From: Favolaschia claudopus
Taxonomy: Eukaryota; Basidiomycota; Agaricomycetes; Agaricales; Mycenaceae
Length of the DNA: 64,000 nt
Assembly: GCA_037176885.1 (NCBI GenBank)
Contig: JAWWNJ010000100.1
Span: forward strand, 496,001 to 560,000
Reading direction: 5' to 3'
Made by a program: the position numbers and the translations under genes. How positions within the stretch are numbered: position 1 is the first letter of the stretch; every line of letters starts with the position of its first letter. Shown here one piece after another: positions 22,227-34,911 of the stretch. The notes beneath the pieces were generated by a model. It saw only the letters and a list, made by a program, of their open reading frames with translations. It had not been told where the DNA came from and made no database searches.

Positions 22227-23969
22227 CTAAACAATTGAGGGGCTGCTCAACTTCTGATCCCAGAAGTCCAAGCCGTCCACCTCAGCACGAATGTCCAATA
22301 CTTCACCCTGTTCAAATTCGCTTGGACTTATTGCACAGAAACTCTCTACACTCTCAACAGCATTTCCCATTCCGACGCGTACAACAATGATTGTTGGAGC
22401 TATACCCTAGATATATCAATGAGTTCAACTTACATTCGTTGATCAAAAGATCTCACCACTATCTGTGCGAGCGAAGCAAATATCACTTGCTAGAGATGGA
22501 GTTCAGAATTGGAATACTACGGAATTGCTTCAAGATATGCTTCACTTACCGTCGCAGACGGCCGTATGGCAAAGAGAATCAGATACAGCAACCCTGGAGT
22601 ACAATATAACGCTCCAGACTCTAGGCTGTTCAGAGAGATGCGATCAGCTCGCGAGCCACAGAAATAGAACTCTGTTTCCAACCCTGGTGGATGGGACTCA
22701 CATCATGGCAATTACCATCCGATACTGCTTTACAACAACGGGTCCCATAATAGCGCGCGCTCCCCGTGCGATCCACCAAATGCGGCCAGCTGTGGAAAAG
22801 TCGATATGAGTAAGGAAGGATATAGAACTGAGAATTTAGCTTGAACTGGACATACCTGCTAAGGCCATCAAAACAACGTTGGTCGAGACCGAGAAAATGA
22901 CAGCGAGTGGGAAGAGCAAGTTGATGAAAAGGAATTCGGAATACCCCTCGCGACCGCAGGCGATGATACTTGCATATCCGAGAACTTTGAATTAAAATTA
23001 GCGTTTCAACTTGTAGACATCGGGCGACGCTTACAGCCCGAGGAAAACAGAAGAACAACGGGGACTGCAACAATTCGTTTGCGGAAGCACCAAATACAAT
23101 AACAACGCCAGATCTGTTGCATTAAGACTTGGTTTAATTGATTTAGAAATAGAGAAAATACGACAGAAAACGCACGAAGATAGCGTCCGCAATCAAACTT
23201 GCATGCTTTAGTAGAAAACTTGGGCAGACGTTCTGAAGGTCTCACTTGCTCGTCACGTACACCGCTCCCATTACGATGTTAATTCGGTTATATTCGTCCA
23301 TCAGCTCAGGCCGCTGGCTCTTGACATTATATTCCTCCTTAGCCTCCTTAGCATGGGCGAGCTTTTCGAGAAACATCAACAGTTCCCCGGCATTGACGAG
23401 TTGCAACATCCAATGCAGCGTGCAAAGGGTAAAGATGACCACAATAGCCACGAAAAGCACAAGTCGATGTCGGTGCCGAGAACGTCCCAGTGTCTTGACA
23501 CAAAAGCAGAACAGAACAACATACATCCCTACGCGAGCCACGTTGAACAGGGAACATAGCACCGGAGGATATCAGCGCACCATATAAGAACCATTCCGCC
23601 TAGAAATAAGTTGTTACATATTATAATTGCGCTCTGCCTATAACGAATGGTTCTCACCGCCACGCAGTATAGAAAGAGCTCTCGGCTCCAATCGATGTCT
23701 TTGCTGTTCGCGCCGCGAGCCAAGATGTCCATGTGAGCTAGCCAGGCCTGCCGGCGGACTCAAGAAGAGGCAGAACCGTGGCGCGTAGCGCACAAGCAAA
23801 GCTGCAGGAGGGGACAGATCAACTTGTCGTGTCCATATACATCGCAACCCCCTAGCCTATATACCACCGAAAATGATCTCCCCAACAGTGGACACGAAAG
23901 CATGTTGTGAGTCACGAAGGCAACAATGCTGAGTAGCGTCGCATTCGTAAGGGCAATATCCGGCCGCAC
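22227..23969 (-). CDS. Seven-helix membrane protein of an agaricomycete family
   Basis: Minus-strand exons, several joined only approximately, read as a multi-pass protein of the large uncharacterised agaricomycete family: RPDIALTNATLLSIVAF at the N-terminus (near 23960), helices MYVVLFCFCVKTLGR and LVLFVAIVVIFTLCTLHW (23560-23420), IWRCYCIW (about 23100), GYSEFLFINLLFPLAV (about 22940), IWWIARGARAIMG (about 22780), YLILFAIRPSAT (about 22560), then IAPTIIVVRVGMG and an acidic tail ending at the TAG at 22229-22227. The true start is probably a little above 23969; I could not fix exon 1 or all splice sites, and frames between 23890 and 23560 are hard to join, so damage there is possible. Function unknown; receptor-like topology. 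Confidence 0.65.
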
Positions 23970-24300
23970 ACCAGCGGGTTGCAGCCTACAATTAATTGAT
24001 CAGTGGGAAAGATCAGGACACGGCGAAGAACATGAATGGCAGAAGGAGACTGAGACGCCAGTCGCCGCCTTCACAGCCGTGTGCCTATTTTCACCTCGAC
24101 TGCGGACTATTCCCGTGTAGATCGTCTGCATCTATTTTGACGAAACAACGGGTTGTTTTGGGTTAGAATACGGCAGTCAACATCCGAACGAGAACGGGGA
24201 GTTCTACCTTGGCTCACTGTCTTCAGGCGCGGACACGTACATATTAACAAGCATCAAGCGCCGCGACGTACCCAACTCTATGATAGCGCAGAAGGAGACG

Positions 24301-27300
24301 TCCGTCAATCTGGTCGTGTCCCGATCTCGTTTTAGACAGCTGTGATGAAGGTACACATGAACTTTGATCCTCGATAGCGAAAGCGATTCGAGGCAATTCA
24401 GCGATCGCGCGGAAATCAAGCGAATCAAGGCAGAGTCGAGTCGAGGCGAATGAAGTGGCAGTGGCCAGTGGCTGGCAGAGGTGCTGTTTGAAGTGAACAG
24501 GTGATTGGTAATTACACCAGATTGCACCCCAGATTCAGTTTCCAGGACGAAAAGACTCATGAAGGCACGAAGAAGGCGCCAAGAAGAATTCAAAGGCGGG
24601 AGCCTCGAGGAAAGACGCCAAGACTCGAGCTGGTCCGCGGGAGAAAGGCCCGAGACCTGACCAAGTCCCGCCCAACCCCCGCCCTAAATTATCTTGGTAG
24701 ATTTAAATTGAGTGAGACCGACTTGTGCCAGGCCTGCCAGCCTCTTCCTTCACATCCGACTCATGGGATCGATCTCTGCCCCATCCCTCGCCGTCCTAGC
24801 CCCTGGCACCATGGGCGCCGCCATCGCCGCACGTCTCTCAGTCTCCGGGGCAGGCACCATCCTCACCAACCTCGAAGGCCGCTCCGAATCCACCATCTGC
24901 CGCGCCCACTCCTCCAACATGCAGCACGCCTCCTACGAAGACATTGTCCAACGTGCCTCATACATATTCAGCATCGTCCCACCTTCAGAGGCTCTGAATC
25001 TTGCCGAGACAATCGTCTCCACCCATAAAGTCTCAGGCAGACAGCGTCCGCTCGTCTTCATCGACTGTAATGCTGTGAACCCCGAATCCATGAAGCGCAT
25101 GCAGACCCTTTTTGACGGGACCGGCATCACTCTCCTCGACGGCGTCATCATGGGTACCCTGCCCACGGACAGCTTCAATCCCGGCATATACGTCTCCGCC
25201 GACCCGAAAGACACTGCTGCCCTAGATGACTTCACCCAAATGGCGAATGGTCTTGGGTTGAATGTGATCTCGCTCAAAGGCGAAGGGGCGGGGATTGGGG
25301 ATGCGAGTGCTGTGAAGATGGTGCATTCCGTGGGTATTTCCGTCCGTCCGCAATCTCCCGGCGCGAGGTTCCTGACAAGACAGCAGGGCATCGTCAAAGG
25401 CACAGTCGGCCTCTTCATGATCATGATCCTAGGTTTGCGTCGCGCTAAATAACTTCTTTTCCCGAGATCGACATGTGTTCTGTCTGTTTCAGCTGCAAAC
25501 GCTGCCTCGCCTTCGACCGCTAAAGGCCTTGCGCACGCTTTGAATCTCTCGCACCCAACGCTCGCTGACAGTGAGTAATCACCCCCGCCAACCCATTCGT
25601 TTTCTCTCCTTAGTCCTATTGACGCTCGTATAGTCCTTATCCGCCTCGTCCCTATCTGTATACCCAAAGCGTATCGTTTTGTCTTCGAGATGGGCGAAAT
25701 GAGCAGCTTCACGGGCGGTGATGGCGCAGAGGTATTCGACACATTGTCGAAGACCTATGGGCGGGTGGCGACCGATGATCGAGGTGACGTTGCTGACACC
25801 TTACTCAGGTTTGTCGAGCAGGCGAAGGAGGTCCGCGAAAGAAGCCATACGGTTTGATACCTTCGCGTCGATCACAGATATCTGTCGTCTTTGCAGAGTC
25901 TATAAAGGTGTTTCTGAATATAATGGAGCAAGGAGCACAAGAGTAATGCTCTTACCGATACAGCAGAAGACCGTATGAGGCGTTGCGCAGCGACGTAGAA
26001 GAATGGAAGAGGTGTACCGCACCTGTCCATAACGGCATCGTGTATCTTGTGCAAGCAAGGCGGGATGTGGCAGGGCGACCGGATGAATCCAGTCGAGTGC
26101 AGAAGGAGCAATGTACGAGCTATAACGCTCAAAAAGCCCAACGAGGCGGAGCCTCGAGACAAATTCATCTCCTCGACCCCAAACTCGCTACGAATACCCC
26201 TGTTCCCTTCTTCTTCGACGCCTATTAGAGTACGCGGATGAGCAGGGGTTTGCGAATCGCTACGCGTGAATTGAAGAGGCGGGGACGGCACAACCTCAAC
26301 GCATAGGGACACTCAGGCGCAAACGCGGCCACGAACTTGGGGTGGTGGGAAGTAGTTCTAGTACGACAAGTTGGCGCAAAGCCAAACTGCTTGTTAGTAC
26401 ACGCGGACCCGGGCTTGCGTTGCTGTTTCCTCGAATGTACAGAAAGTAACCGCCACTCCCAGCATCGAGGTGAAGGGCAGCCGTCTCCTTAATGCTCAAA
26501 CGAAAGATTTCGAAGGGGCAACGCGTATGCGCCTCCTTGAGTCAATGTAGGCGCTGATTTCAGTCGACGACTCGAAGATGACAAAAGTGGCGCGGACGTC
26601 GAGTGAGAACGAGTGACGGGGAACGGCGCTGCGAAGTGGAGGTGGACGCGAGAGGCGTCAAGAGGCAACACTCTCGGATTACTGCGCAACGGTAGGGCAT
26701 TCCGCTAGTATCATACTGGCACGGAGCAAACGTCGCGTTCGTGCCGAAGTACTTGCAGTGGGTGCATACTTTTGCGAAGAAATCACCAGCTGCCTCGACG
26801 GAAATGGTGGCTCGTCACTGCAGAGGAGGTCGATTGCCAGTGGAAGGGGGGTAAAGCGGCGAGGTACAGACTGCTTGATTGAGTAGGACGCGGTGTGCCA
26901 GGACGTAGTTCTTGGGTGAATGAAAAGTCGTGACTGCCTATGATAGTTCTTCAGTGCACTTTTAGACCGACGCAGCGAAGAGTACACACCAGGAGCAACG
27001 ACAAGGCCCTCCTTCGCCGCTATTCAGAAAACCGAAATCTCAGTCACGGTTACCCTCGTCCCCCCTGTCCCAACACAATCGCCGTCCGCCACTCTCCCGG
27101 TCTCCGTCATCAATCCTGCCGGTTCGAGACATTACTCGAGAACGGAATCGACCGACAGTATACACCATCCCGCGCCACAAGGGAAAATGGCGAAGGTTGG
27201 GCGAGCACACACGGAGCATCGAAAGGTGGAAGTGATTGTCGGTGCGAAATACGCCCGACGAGTCCGTCAATCCCTCGAAGAAAGACGCGTCAGAGATTGA

Positions 27301-27520
27301 GATACTGTAGACGTTGGTTATGCAATTGTGGCGCAAGGAAGAGGAAGAGTGATGCGGCAACTTACAAAGACAGCGCGGAGGTTTAGGGAGATGGTGCCAC
27401 AGTACGTGTGTAATCTCGGTGGACTGTACCCTTTGGCTGCAGGAGGTGCGGATGAGCGAACTGCGTCCACGAGCGACGCGAATGAACCTATTGGTCTCAC
27501 GGAAACAGAGACGTAGTGCC
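24301..27520. repeat. Tandem duplication, unit 1
   Basis: This segment and the next (about 27530-30720) are diverged tandem copies, with the gene starts 3162 bp apart. Both contain a dehydrogenase-like gene, an upstream block (GTCCGTCAATCTG, TTCGAGGCAATT) and a downstream block (AAGTCGTGACTGC, CGGCGAGG). The coding parts stay highly similar while the flanks decay. The downstream 2 kb of each copy (25.9-27.5 and 29.0-30.7 kb) shows no family I recognise. Confidence 0.75.
24763..25857 (+). CDS. 6-phosphogluconate dehydrogenase-like protein, copy 1
   Basis: NAD(P)-dependent beta-hydroxyacid dehydrogenase-like protein, 304 aa in four exons (24763-25329, 25387-25432, 25493-25570, 25634-25857). 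N-terminal Rossmann fold with LAPGTMGAAIAARL (GxMGxxI/A glycine motif), then FIDCNAVNPESM and LDGVIMG. GEGAGIGDASAVKMVHSG carries the lysine expected at the catalytic position of the superfamily. The all-helical C-terminal part resembles the DUF1932 type. Substrate unknown. Intron 1 (25330-25386) lies in sequence that happens to be open, so an unspliced protein would also read through; splicing restores the family spacing. Confidence 0.85.
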
Positions 27521-27924
27521 AACTTCATCGAAGGCGTCCGTCAATCTGCTGTGATTTTCGATTTCGAGGCAATTGAGCGACTCGGATCGCGTGAACTTGA
27601 AGATCGAGCGAATCTCAGTACTAACCGTTGACTGCAATAGATCCCGTGAAACAGGTGATTCCACCCCAGATTCCTTTCCCAAGACGAGTAGATTCTCGAG
27701 CCGCATATGTACCCGCCGATCTTTTACGACCGAAACATGGACCAGGAAGAACCCAACAAGGTGGGAGGAAAGGGAGGAGCTAAAGAGGCCGAAAACCCAC
27801 CGGTCCGAAAAGGAAAATCGGCCGAAAACCCGAGGCCACACCAAATCTCCCAGCGAGTCGGCGACATATTATGATATAACATGAGCGGGTGATTTATGCC
27901 AGCCTCTTCCTTCACATCCGACCA
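25858..27924. other. Decayed flank between the duplicated genes
   Basis: Short open frames on both strands, none with recognisable motifs. The right part (26780-27060) matches 30190-30475 in the second copy. If a gene existed here it is broken or belongs to a family I cannot see. Confidence 0.4.
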
Positions 27925-30720
27925 ATGGGGTCAATCTCTACCCCCACCCTCGCAGTCCTAGTCCCCGGCGCCATGGGAGCCGCCATCGCCGCACGTCTCT
28001 CAGTCTCCGGGGCAGGCACCATCCTCACCAACCTCGACGGCCGCTCCGAGTCCACTATCCACCGCGCACAGACCTCCAACATGCAGCACGGCTCCTACGA
28101 AGACATCGTCCAACGGGCCTCATACATATTCAGCATCGTCCCGCCTCAAGAGGCTCTGAATCTTGCCGAAACGATCGTCTCCGCATACAAATCCTCAGGC
28201 AGCCAGCGCCCGCTCGTGTTCATCGACTGCAATGCCGTCAACCCCGAATCCATGAAGGGCATGCAAGCCCTGTTCGACGGAATTGGAATCACTCTCCTCG
28301 ACGGCGTCATCATCGGTACCCCGCCCTCGGACAGCTTCAATCCTGGCATATACGTCTCCGCCGACCCGAAAGACATTGCTGCCCTGGACGACTTCACCCG
28401 AATGGCCAGCGGTCTTGGATTGAACGTGATACCGCTCAAAGGCGAAGGGGCGGGGATTGGAGACGCCAGTGCCGTGAAGATGGCGCATTCCGTGAGCATT
28501 GCATTCGCAGCATTCGCAATCTTCCGCGCACCTCCTGACGAGACAGCAGGGCATCGTTAAGGGCACGATCGGCCTCTTCACCACCATGATCCTAGGTTTG
28601 CGTTGCGCGAAATAACTTGTTTTGCCGGCATCGTCGTGTAATCTGTCTGTCTCAGCTGCAAACGCGGCCTCGCCTTCGACCGCTGAAGGCCTTGCGCACG
28701 CTTTAAATCTCTCCCAGCCAACGCTCGCCGATCGTGAGCACTCACTTCCTTCATTCGCTCTCTCACTGACTCCCCTTCCAGTGCTCATTCGTTTCGTCCC
28801 TATGTCCATACCCAAAGCGTATCGGTTTGTCTCCGAGATGGACGAAGTTAGCAGCTTCACGGGCGGTGATGGCGCAGAAATCTTCGATAGATTGTCGAAG
28901 ATCTTTGGGCGGGTGGCGAACGATGATCGAGGAGACATTGCTGACACCTTACTCAAGTTTGTCGAGCAGGCGAAGGAGGTACGCGGAAGAAGCGATGCTG
29001 TTTGATACACTTCTTTGCGTCGCACAGATATATAGCTGCCCGAGTCGTCTCTGAAGCATAGAAGTAAGAAAGATCTTCTTAGGGGTGTTTGCCAATATAT
29101 TCGACGTTGATAGAGTATGGAGAACCAGGTCGAGCACCGGCTGAGATAGCAGGAAGACCGAGACGCAGCAAGCGCCACGGCAGAGGAAAGTAGAGGCGTA
29201 CGCATATCCGGGTCTAGATGCGGGCTGGCAGGGGAGCTATGGCGTCTGCGGAGTGGTAGCGTGGATAAGCATGAGCCCAGCGACGCTTGCTATGCTCCAG
29301 GTGCAGGATGGACGGGGAAGCAAACACCATACGAGTTTCTGGGCGACCCTCGAAGACGAAGACGGCGCGATCCAGACGCACGAGGACACCCGTTCGCAAA
29401 CGCATACGCGGGCTTGGGTGGGGTGATGTGAGAAAGTGAAATGTCGAAGAGGCCGATCGAACCTGAAGCGGGCTGTCCATGCGCAGCGGCCAGCTCCCGC
29501 CTACAGCGACCGGACGTAGATCCAGTGGAATATGAGGATGAATTTCCTCTTGCAATTATGCGCCGTCGCGCGCGACGATGAGACGGAATGCCGGGGAAGG
29601 TACGTGGACGTAGACGTAGAGGCGGAGGACGGTCCAAGAGGCGAGACTCGAATTGTAGTGATAGGGCAGCCGCATTCCCCTAGTATCATATCACCCAGAG
29701 TAGGCGCGTCCACGTCGTGCTTGGAGGGCTCAGCTCGTGGCGAGCAAGGCGCTGATGAACACCAGCTCGCCAGCACAAGGACACCTCAGGGTGCGGATAT
29801 GTGCGTTGGCGACAATGACCGGGCTAGCGGCTTGGCTGTCGGATTCGTCCGTTGCGGCATCTACGTGATGGATGGCAAGGCGGTCATGGTGCGCTCTGGC
29901 GAATAGGTCACGGTGCACAGCGCGCTCCATGCACCCCTCCTGAATGAGAGAAGTCGTGCCTGTATACCGATGAAGAACACTTGAGCGGAGCTTTGGGCTA
30001 ACATAGCAAAGGCACTCACCGAAAGTCAGTGACGAGATGCGTCAGCGCCCTGCAGTATACGCCAGGAAGACGAATCTTCGACACGATGACCGTCGTCCGT
30101 ACGATCCCAATGAAAACCGCGAGGGCTACTCTCTCCGCCTTTCTTCATCAATTCTGTCGTTCCAATGAACTTTGCGCCGGGCGCGTACATCTGTGCGAAA
30201 GAATCGCCACCTGCGTCGACGGAAACGCTGGCTCATGACTGCAGCACTGACATGGAGGTAGATGGGCGGTCAAGCGGCGAGGCACAGAGTGCGCTATTGA
30301 AGGAAAAGGCGCGGTGCGCCAGTATGGTCCTTCTTGATTGAACGAAAAGTCGTGACTGCGCATAGGAAAGCTCCTCGGTGAAGGTTCAGACTGAAACAGC
30401 AAAAAGGGCGCACCAGAAGCAACCACGAGGCTCTCCCTCGTTATCCAAAGACCGAAATCCTCGACCCAATGGCCCTCATCCCACGACATCGCGACGCCGC
30501 ACGCCGCACTCCCGGGATCCTTATTCGACGATTCCGGTTCGATCTACCGCCAAAGGAACTGCCGTTTGTTCTCTTCACAGACGAAAATGGCGTTGGTCGG
30601 GTAGGAAAAGAGGAAGGCGGTCACAAGAAATTGGTGTTGGAGAATGCATCTCAAGCGGCAACCTTGCAGGTGGAGGCGTTCGAGAGCCAGTATGTATGCA
30701 AGCTGGCTAGTTTATCCCAG
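27530..30720. repeat. Tandem duplication, unit 2
   Basis: Second diverged copy of the segment at 24.3-27.5 kb. The match runs from the AGGCGTCCGTCAATCTG block upstream of the gene through the gene to the AAGTCGTGACTGCGCAT block near 30350. Boundaries are by eye. Confidence 0.7.
27925..29005 (+). CDS. 6-phosphogluconate dehydrogenase-like protein, copy 2
   Basis: Tandem paralogue of the gene at 24.76 kb, with the same four-exon structure and identical exon lengths (27925-28491, 28550-28595, 28656-28733, 28782-29005; 304 aa). Glycine motif VPGAMGAAIAARL, FIDCNAVNPESM and GEGAGIGDASAVKMAHSG are kept. Differences from copy 1 are mostly conservative (LEG/LDG, GTLPTDS/GTPPSDS, ICIPKAY/MSIPKAY), suggesting both copies were selected. 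Intron 1 uses a clean GTGAGC donor here, supporting the homologous intron in copy 1. Substrate unknown. Confidence 0.85.
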
Positions 30721-33050
30721 TGCTGTCCTAACTCAGGGATGAGCACCATTCTTGCCCACGAGCGAGGCAAGTAAACGTACCGGAGTCACGAAAACAGACA
30801 CACCGAAGCCAGATAAAAGAGGCCTCGGGAGTCTTGAGGCAAACGTCAACGAGAAAACGAGAAAGCTTCTAACGGGCGTTGAACTTCGCAGAGCTCGAGA
30901 TTGACCGGGAAGAGCAAGCGAAGGAAGAGTGGCATTGGAACCAAATTGGAACGGTAGTCCGCGTTTCGACACCAATCTCCGGAGTATATCGACAAGCCTT
31001 CCAGTATCTATATGATGTCGAGCAAAATGTCGAGGGCAAGTTGTGGTAAGTGATGCCATCAAACTGCGATTCACACACCTCGCCTCAACGTTGACATTCG
31101 TATTGAAGACTACTAGGCAAGGGTGCTGAAGCAGGCAGAATAAACTCTGCTTCTGATCTGGCCATAAAGTGAACCAGCTACTCGGATTACACGATTTGTG
31201 AAAAGATGACGGTGGCCAGTGCCCCCATCGAATAATAAGTATTCGAAATCGAAACGAAAAAATTCGTTGAATTTGCATCGGATGGTCAATAGTACTTAGC
31301 ACTAAGTCTAAGTCACCCCGAAATCATGTCACGGTTTTTTTGAGGCTTTTCGAAGCGTCTGAACATTAATGGATTCCCAAGTCTCAGGCATGAGCGAACA
31401 ACAGAGTGACAATAATAATGAAATATGTGGCACCCCAGACGCAGATTTCGCGCAACCCTATAATCGCATCCCCTGGCAGCTGATTCACAAGCCCGTGTTC
31501 ACATTTCCCCCTTAAGGACATGACAGCAACACACCAAGTCCAGTCAGCCGCCCATATACTACGCAGCTTCTTTTCAGATACTTAAGGAATTCATCCGCCC
31601 CATGACTTCAATTTCATAGCGAGGGTCGAGATAAAGCGTAAGTAGGCGTATGTACTGGTCTGCCTCGGGCCCGGGATATTTGAATAGTCAAAACAGAACA
31701 AGGCCTCCTTCCTTCCTTCCGACCACATGAACGACTCGCATTCAATTCACTCAATGAACGATCTGTTCCCGAAATCAAAGACCTCGGGCGAGTGTAGGAA
31801 GTTGTATGTAAGACGGTCTTTTTGAGCCGGGAACAACAGGCCGAAAAGCGAACTATTCGAACTATGCACGTCGATTCCGAGGCAGCGTTGCTGAAATCAG
31901 ATTCGAATTGATTCTTGGGCAAATCAGCACCTTCATTGAAACGCCAAGACTATATGTTACGTACTTGGTTCAACCGTGAGAACCTCGATGGTTCAAATTG
32001 AACTACTAGACTTGTGAGAATGTGGAATAATGCCGAGGCAATTCAATTTCGAGAACAGTTCGACGACGCCTCAGACAAATATATTATTAAGGCTCCCTGT
32101 GAGCGTAAGAATTCTTTTTGATGCTGAGCTTAGCAGTGGTGACAAACTTCAACTTCAACTCAGTCAGACAAAGTGGTGAACGGAAACTCCCAGGTGATCC
32201 GTGATGCATCGGCGATCAAACAACTCGGAGACTTTTCGTCTTCGTCTTGTCTTTGTCGGACGTTAGTTCGTCCGTCCGACACCGCCAACTTCTCATCATC
32301 CTGCAATCTTCATTACTTCAAAACCAATTGACCAGGCAACCACCAAATTACTAGGAGTATAACATTACCGACAGGTTTGCTTCGAGTTCATTGGTAGCCC
32401 CGTCTCTCTCCGAGTCAGCATCCTCCGAGTCGCGGACTGTCACCGAGTCCGATGACTCTGGACAAACAAAGTCGATCTAATTTTTTCTGCTTGGCGCTGG
32501 GTCATGGCTTTCTTTGTCTTCTGCACTTGTTATCGCAAATCAGAAGCTTCTCGGTGCTATCTACGGTTGCGAGCATCTGCTGAAAGTCCGCTGGAGTCCT
32601 TCCACTGCTCTCGCTACATTTCAAACAGCCACGTTCGCCACTGTCGACACCTCAAGATAGCCGAAGACCGCAAATTCTGGGGCGAAGAAAGGTCTATTCA
32701 ACAAGTTATCACATGAAGCTAACTCGCAATACAACGCCGGTGACCTACATCAAATGCATCGAAGGATGACTGCGTCTCGTGAGGTCGTGTGCAACGCGAG
32801 TCAACCACTTCCATCTTGGTCTGCTGCAGAATACTTGCTGATTGACGAGATGAATCAGATTAAACATACCGACAAATTTCCTTGAAGCGGGGACATGCTC
32901 TTAGCGGGTCCGGTAGGCAGGTAGGGAATCTGAACGGAACAATTTCCGAGACTCATCTGCGATTTGTTTTGAGTTCTCCGGCGTCGAATAAAAAGGACTC
33001 GCTAAAGTGTCTCTTTTGTTCGGCGAGTGCTCATTTTCTCCCGCAGCAAA
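29006..33050. other. 4-kb stretch without a recognised gene
   Basis: The first part is the decayed flank of duplication unit 2. From 30.8 to 33.0 kb I see no family, tRNA or terminal repeat. Plus-strand frames at 30469-30774 and 32504-32716 are short and unmatched. An ATAAAAAGG TATA-like sequence at 32988-32996 probably serves the next gene. Confidence 0.4.
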
Positions 33051-34722
33051 ATGCTCTCTTCGTCGTTTCTCGCGCTCGTCTCCCTCCTTGGCTCTGCAGG
33101 TGTTGCCAACGCATGGTTCAGAGTTGCCTGCACGGACCCGCTGGTGCAGGAAAGGCATGTCGTCGTATCCGTGTCGTTTGCGCTTGCTAACAATCCATGC
33201 TAGAATTGACCCCATCGTCGCGCCAGGTGGTGTTCCCTCTCAGCACGTCCACACTGTCCACGGCGCCTCCAGTTGAGTAATTCACTTATTTCGCATTCAG
33301 TACCTTACCTTCTTATTGCAGATTTCGGCCCCAACTATACATATGCCTTGCTCCGCTCATCCAGCTGCACCAGCTGTTTGGTAGCGCAGGCGAGTCAAAT
33401 CCCTCAGTTTCTGCTCACATAAACTCACACGATAATCAGGACCTTTCGAACTACTGGTTCCCCAAGCTTTACTTCCAGGACCCGAAGACCAAGCTGTTCG
33501 AGCCCGTTAGCAACGGCGGGCTGCTGGTATACTACCAGAACCGTGGCAACGGAGACAAATCCAACGGCGGAGCAGGTCTCAAGGTCAATTTCCTTGATTT
33601 TCGGGTCGTTGACTGTGCCATCTAAGTCCTTTTGCTGTATAGGCTTTCCCAGAGGGCTTCAAAATGCTCACTGGAAACCCTACCCGGCGCACAAAGAAGT
33701 TCCCTGTCGGACAAGGCTCTCAGGGAGAGCTCGCGGAGCGCGCCATTCAGTGGTCGTGCCTGCGCTACACCGCTGGTCTCCCCGGATACGGTCCGTGAAT
33801 GAACCTCTCCGTTCTTGCTCGCGCTCAAGTTTTGATAGATGACAACGGCACTGGTTTCCCGACGACTGACTGTGAATCAGGGTTGAACGCCCGTCTTCAC
33901 AGTATGTCTAACAATGCCGTCGATGTTCCAGACAATCTGACATTGTACCAGTGCCCGCCTGCTGGGATGGAAAGAACCTCGACTCCCCCGACCACGTCTC
34001 TCACGTACGTTTCCAGCTGAATTTTCAACGATCCACTCTAACTGTGTTGGATAGACTGCCTACCTCTCTGGCCTCGACAACGGCGCGTGCCCCTCTACGC
34101 ACCCCGTTTATCTCATGAAGGTAAGTATGTTGAGCCACACCGCTTGCAATTATTCTCATGGATTTCGATGCAGCTGTTCTACGAAATTACTTGGAACGTT
34201 CACGACTTTACTGGCCGCTGGAACCCCAGCACCGACAAGTGGCCTTTCGTCTACGCCCCTGGGTAAGACATAAATCAATTCTTTCTCGTCTCTTTCTCTC
34301 AATCGTTTCTGATAATTCAGCGACCCCACTGGCTTCGGATGGCACGGTGACTTCTCGAATGGCTGGGATACCAACGCTCTCCAGAACGCTATCGACAAAT
34401 GCAACAACCCCAATGATCAGACTGGCAATGGTTCGTCTTGTACAAAGGTCCCGTATCTCCCGCGTCTAATATACCTTTGACACAATAGGTGTCGCCGAGG
34501 CTTGCTCCTTCCTAACCGTCAAATCTGCTGCATCTTCGAACCAATGCAAAATCAATGCTGTCGTGAAGGTCAGTCCCTCTCGAAACTCTTGTTGTTTAAT
34601 TTTAATTATTTTGTTCGGGTTTCTAGGAGACAATCGACGGCAAGCTCTCTGCTTTACCAGGATGCAACCCCCTTCAGTACGGCCCTGGTGATGCTACTCT
34701 CACGAACTGCGCCCCGAAGTAA
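33051..34722 (+). CDS. Secreted DUF1996 protein
   Basis: 362 aa in twelve exons (33051-33154, 33204-33271, 33322-33389, 33440-33583, 33643-33790, 33839-33901, 33952-34004, 34055-34120, 34174-34262, 34321-34430, 34489-34568, 34627-34722). Signal peptide SFLALVSLLGSAGVANA, then the family hallmark WFRVACTDPLVQERIDPIV and HVHTVHGASNFG. Later conserved blocks are PACWDGKNLDSPDHVSH and LYFQDPKTKLFEPV. The first two introns start with GC (AG|GCATGT, CAG|GCGAGT) instead of GT; using them is the only way to keep the family sequence in frame. DUF1996 proteins are secreted or cell-wall proteins of unsettled biochemical role in basidiomycetes and ascomycetes. The gene appears intact. Confidence 0.9.
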
Positions 34723-34911
34723 GACTTCTTTTTTGTGTATTTTTTGGTGTAAATTTCTTGTTGTACTTGGGATTGAATCTTTCGTTGTATATATTGCATG
34801 AAACCGATACTGAATATGACCTCTGTTGTCTGCCAACCAGACAGTCGTGGATCAATCTCTCACTTGGTACAGCGCAATTATCGACGAGGCTTTTCTACTA
34901 CTTGATGCAAT

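Noticed and set aside
24933..25742. 269-codon minus-strand frame
   Set aside because: Antisense of the first dehydrogenase-like gene.
28195..29205. 336-codon minus-strand frame
   Set aside because: Antisense of the second dehydrogenase-like gene; the plus strand has intact family motifs and matching exons.
30469..30774. Possible small gene MALIPRHRD
   Set aside because: The matching region of the first duplication copy is not open in the same frame, so coding is not supported.
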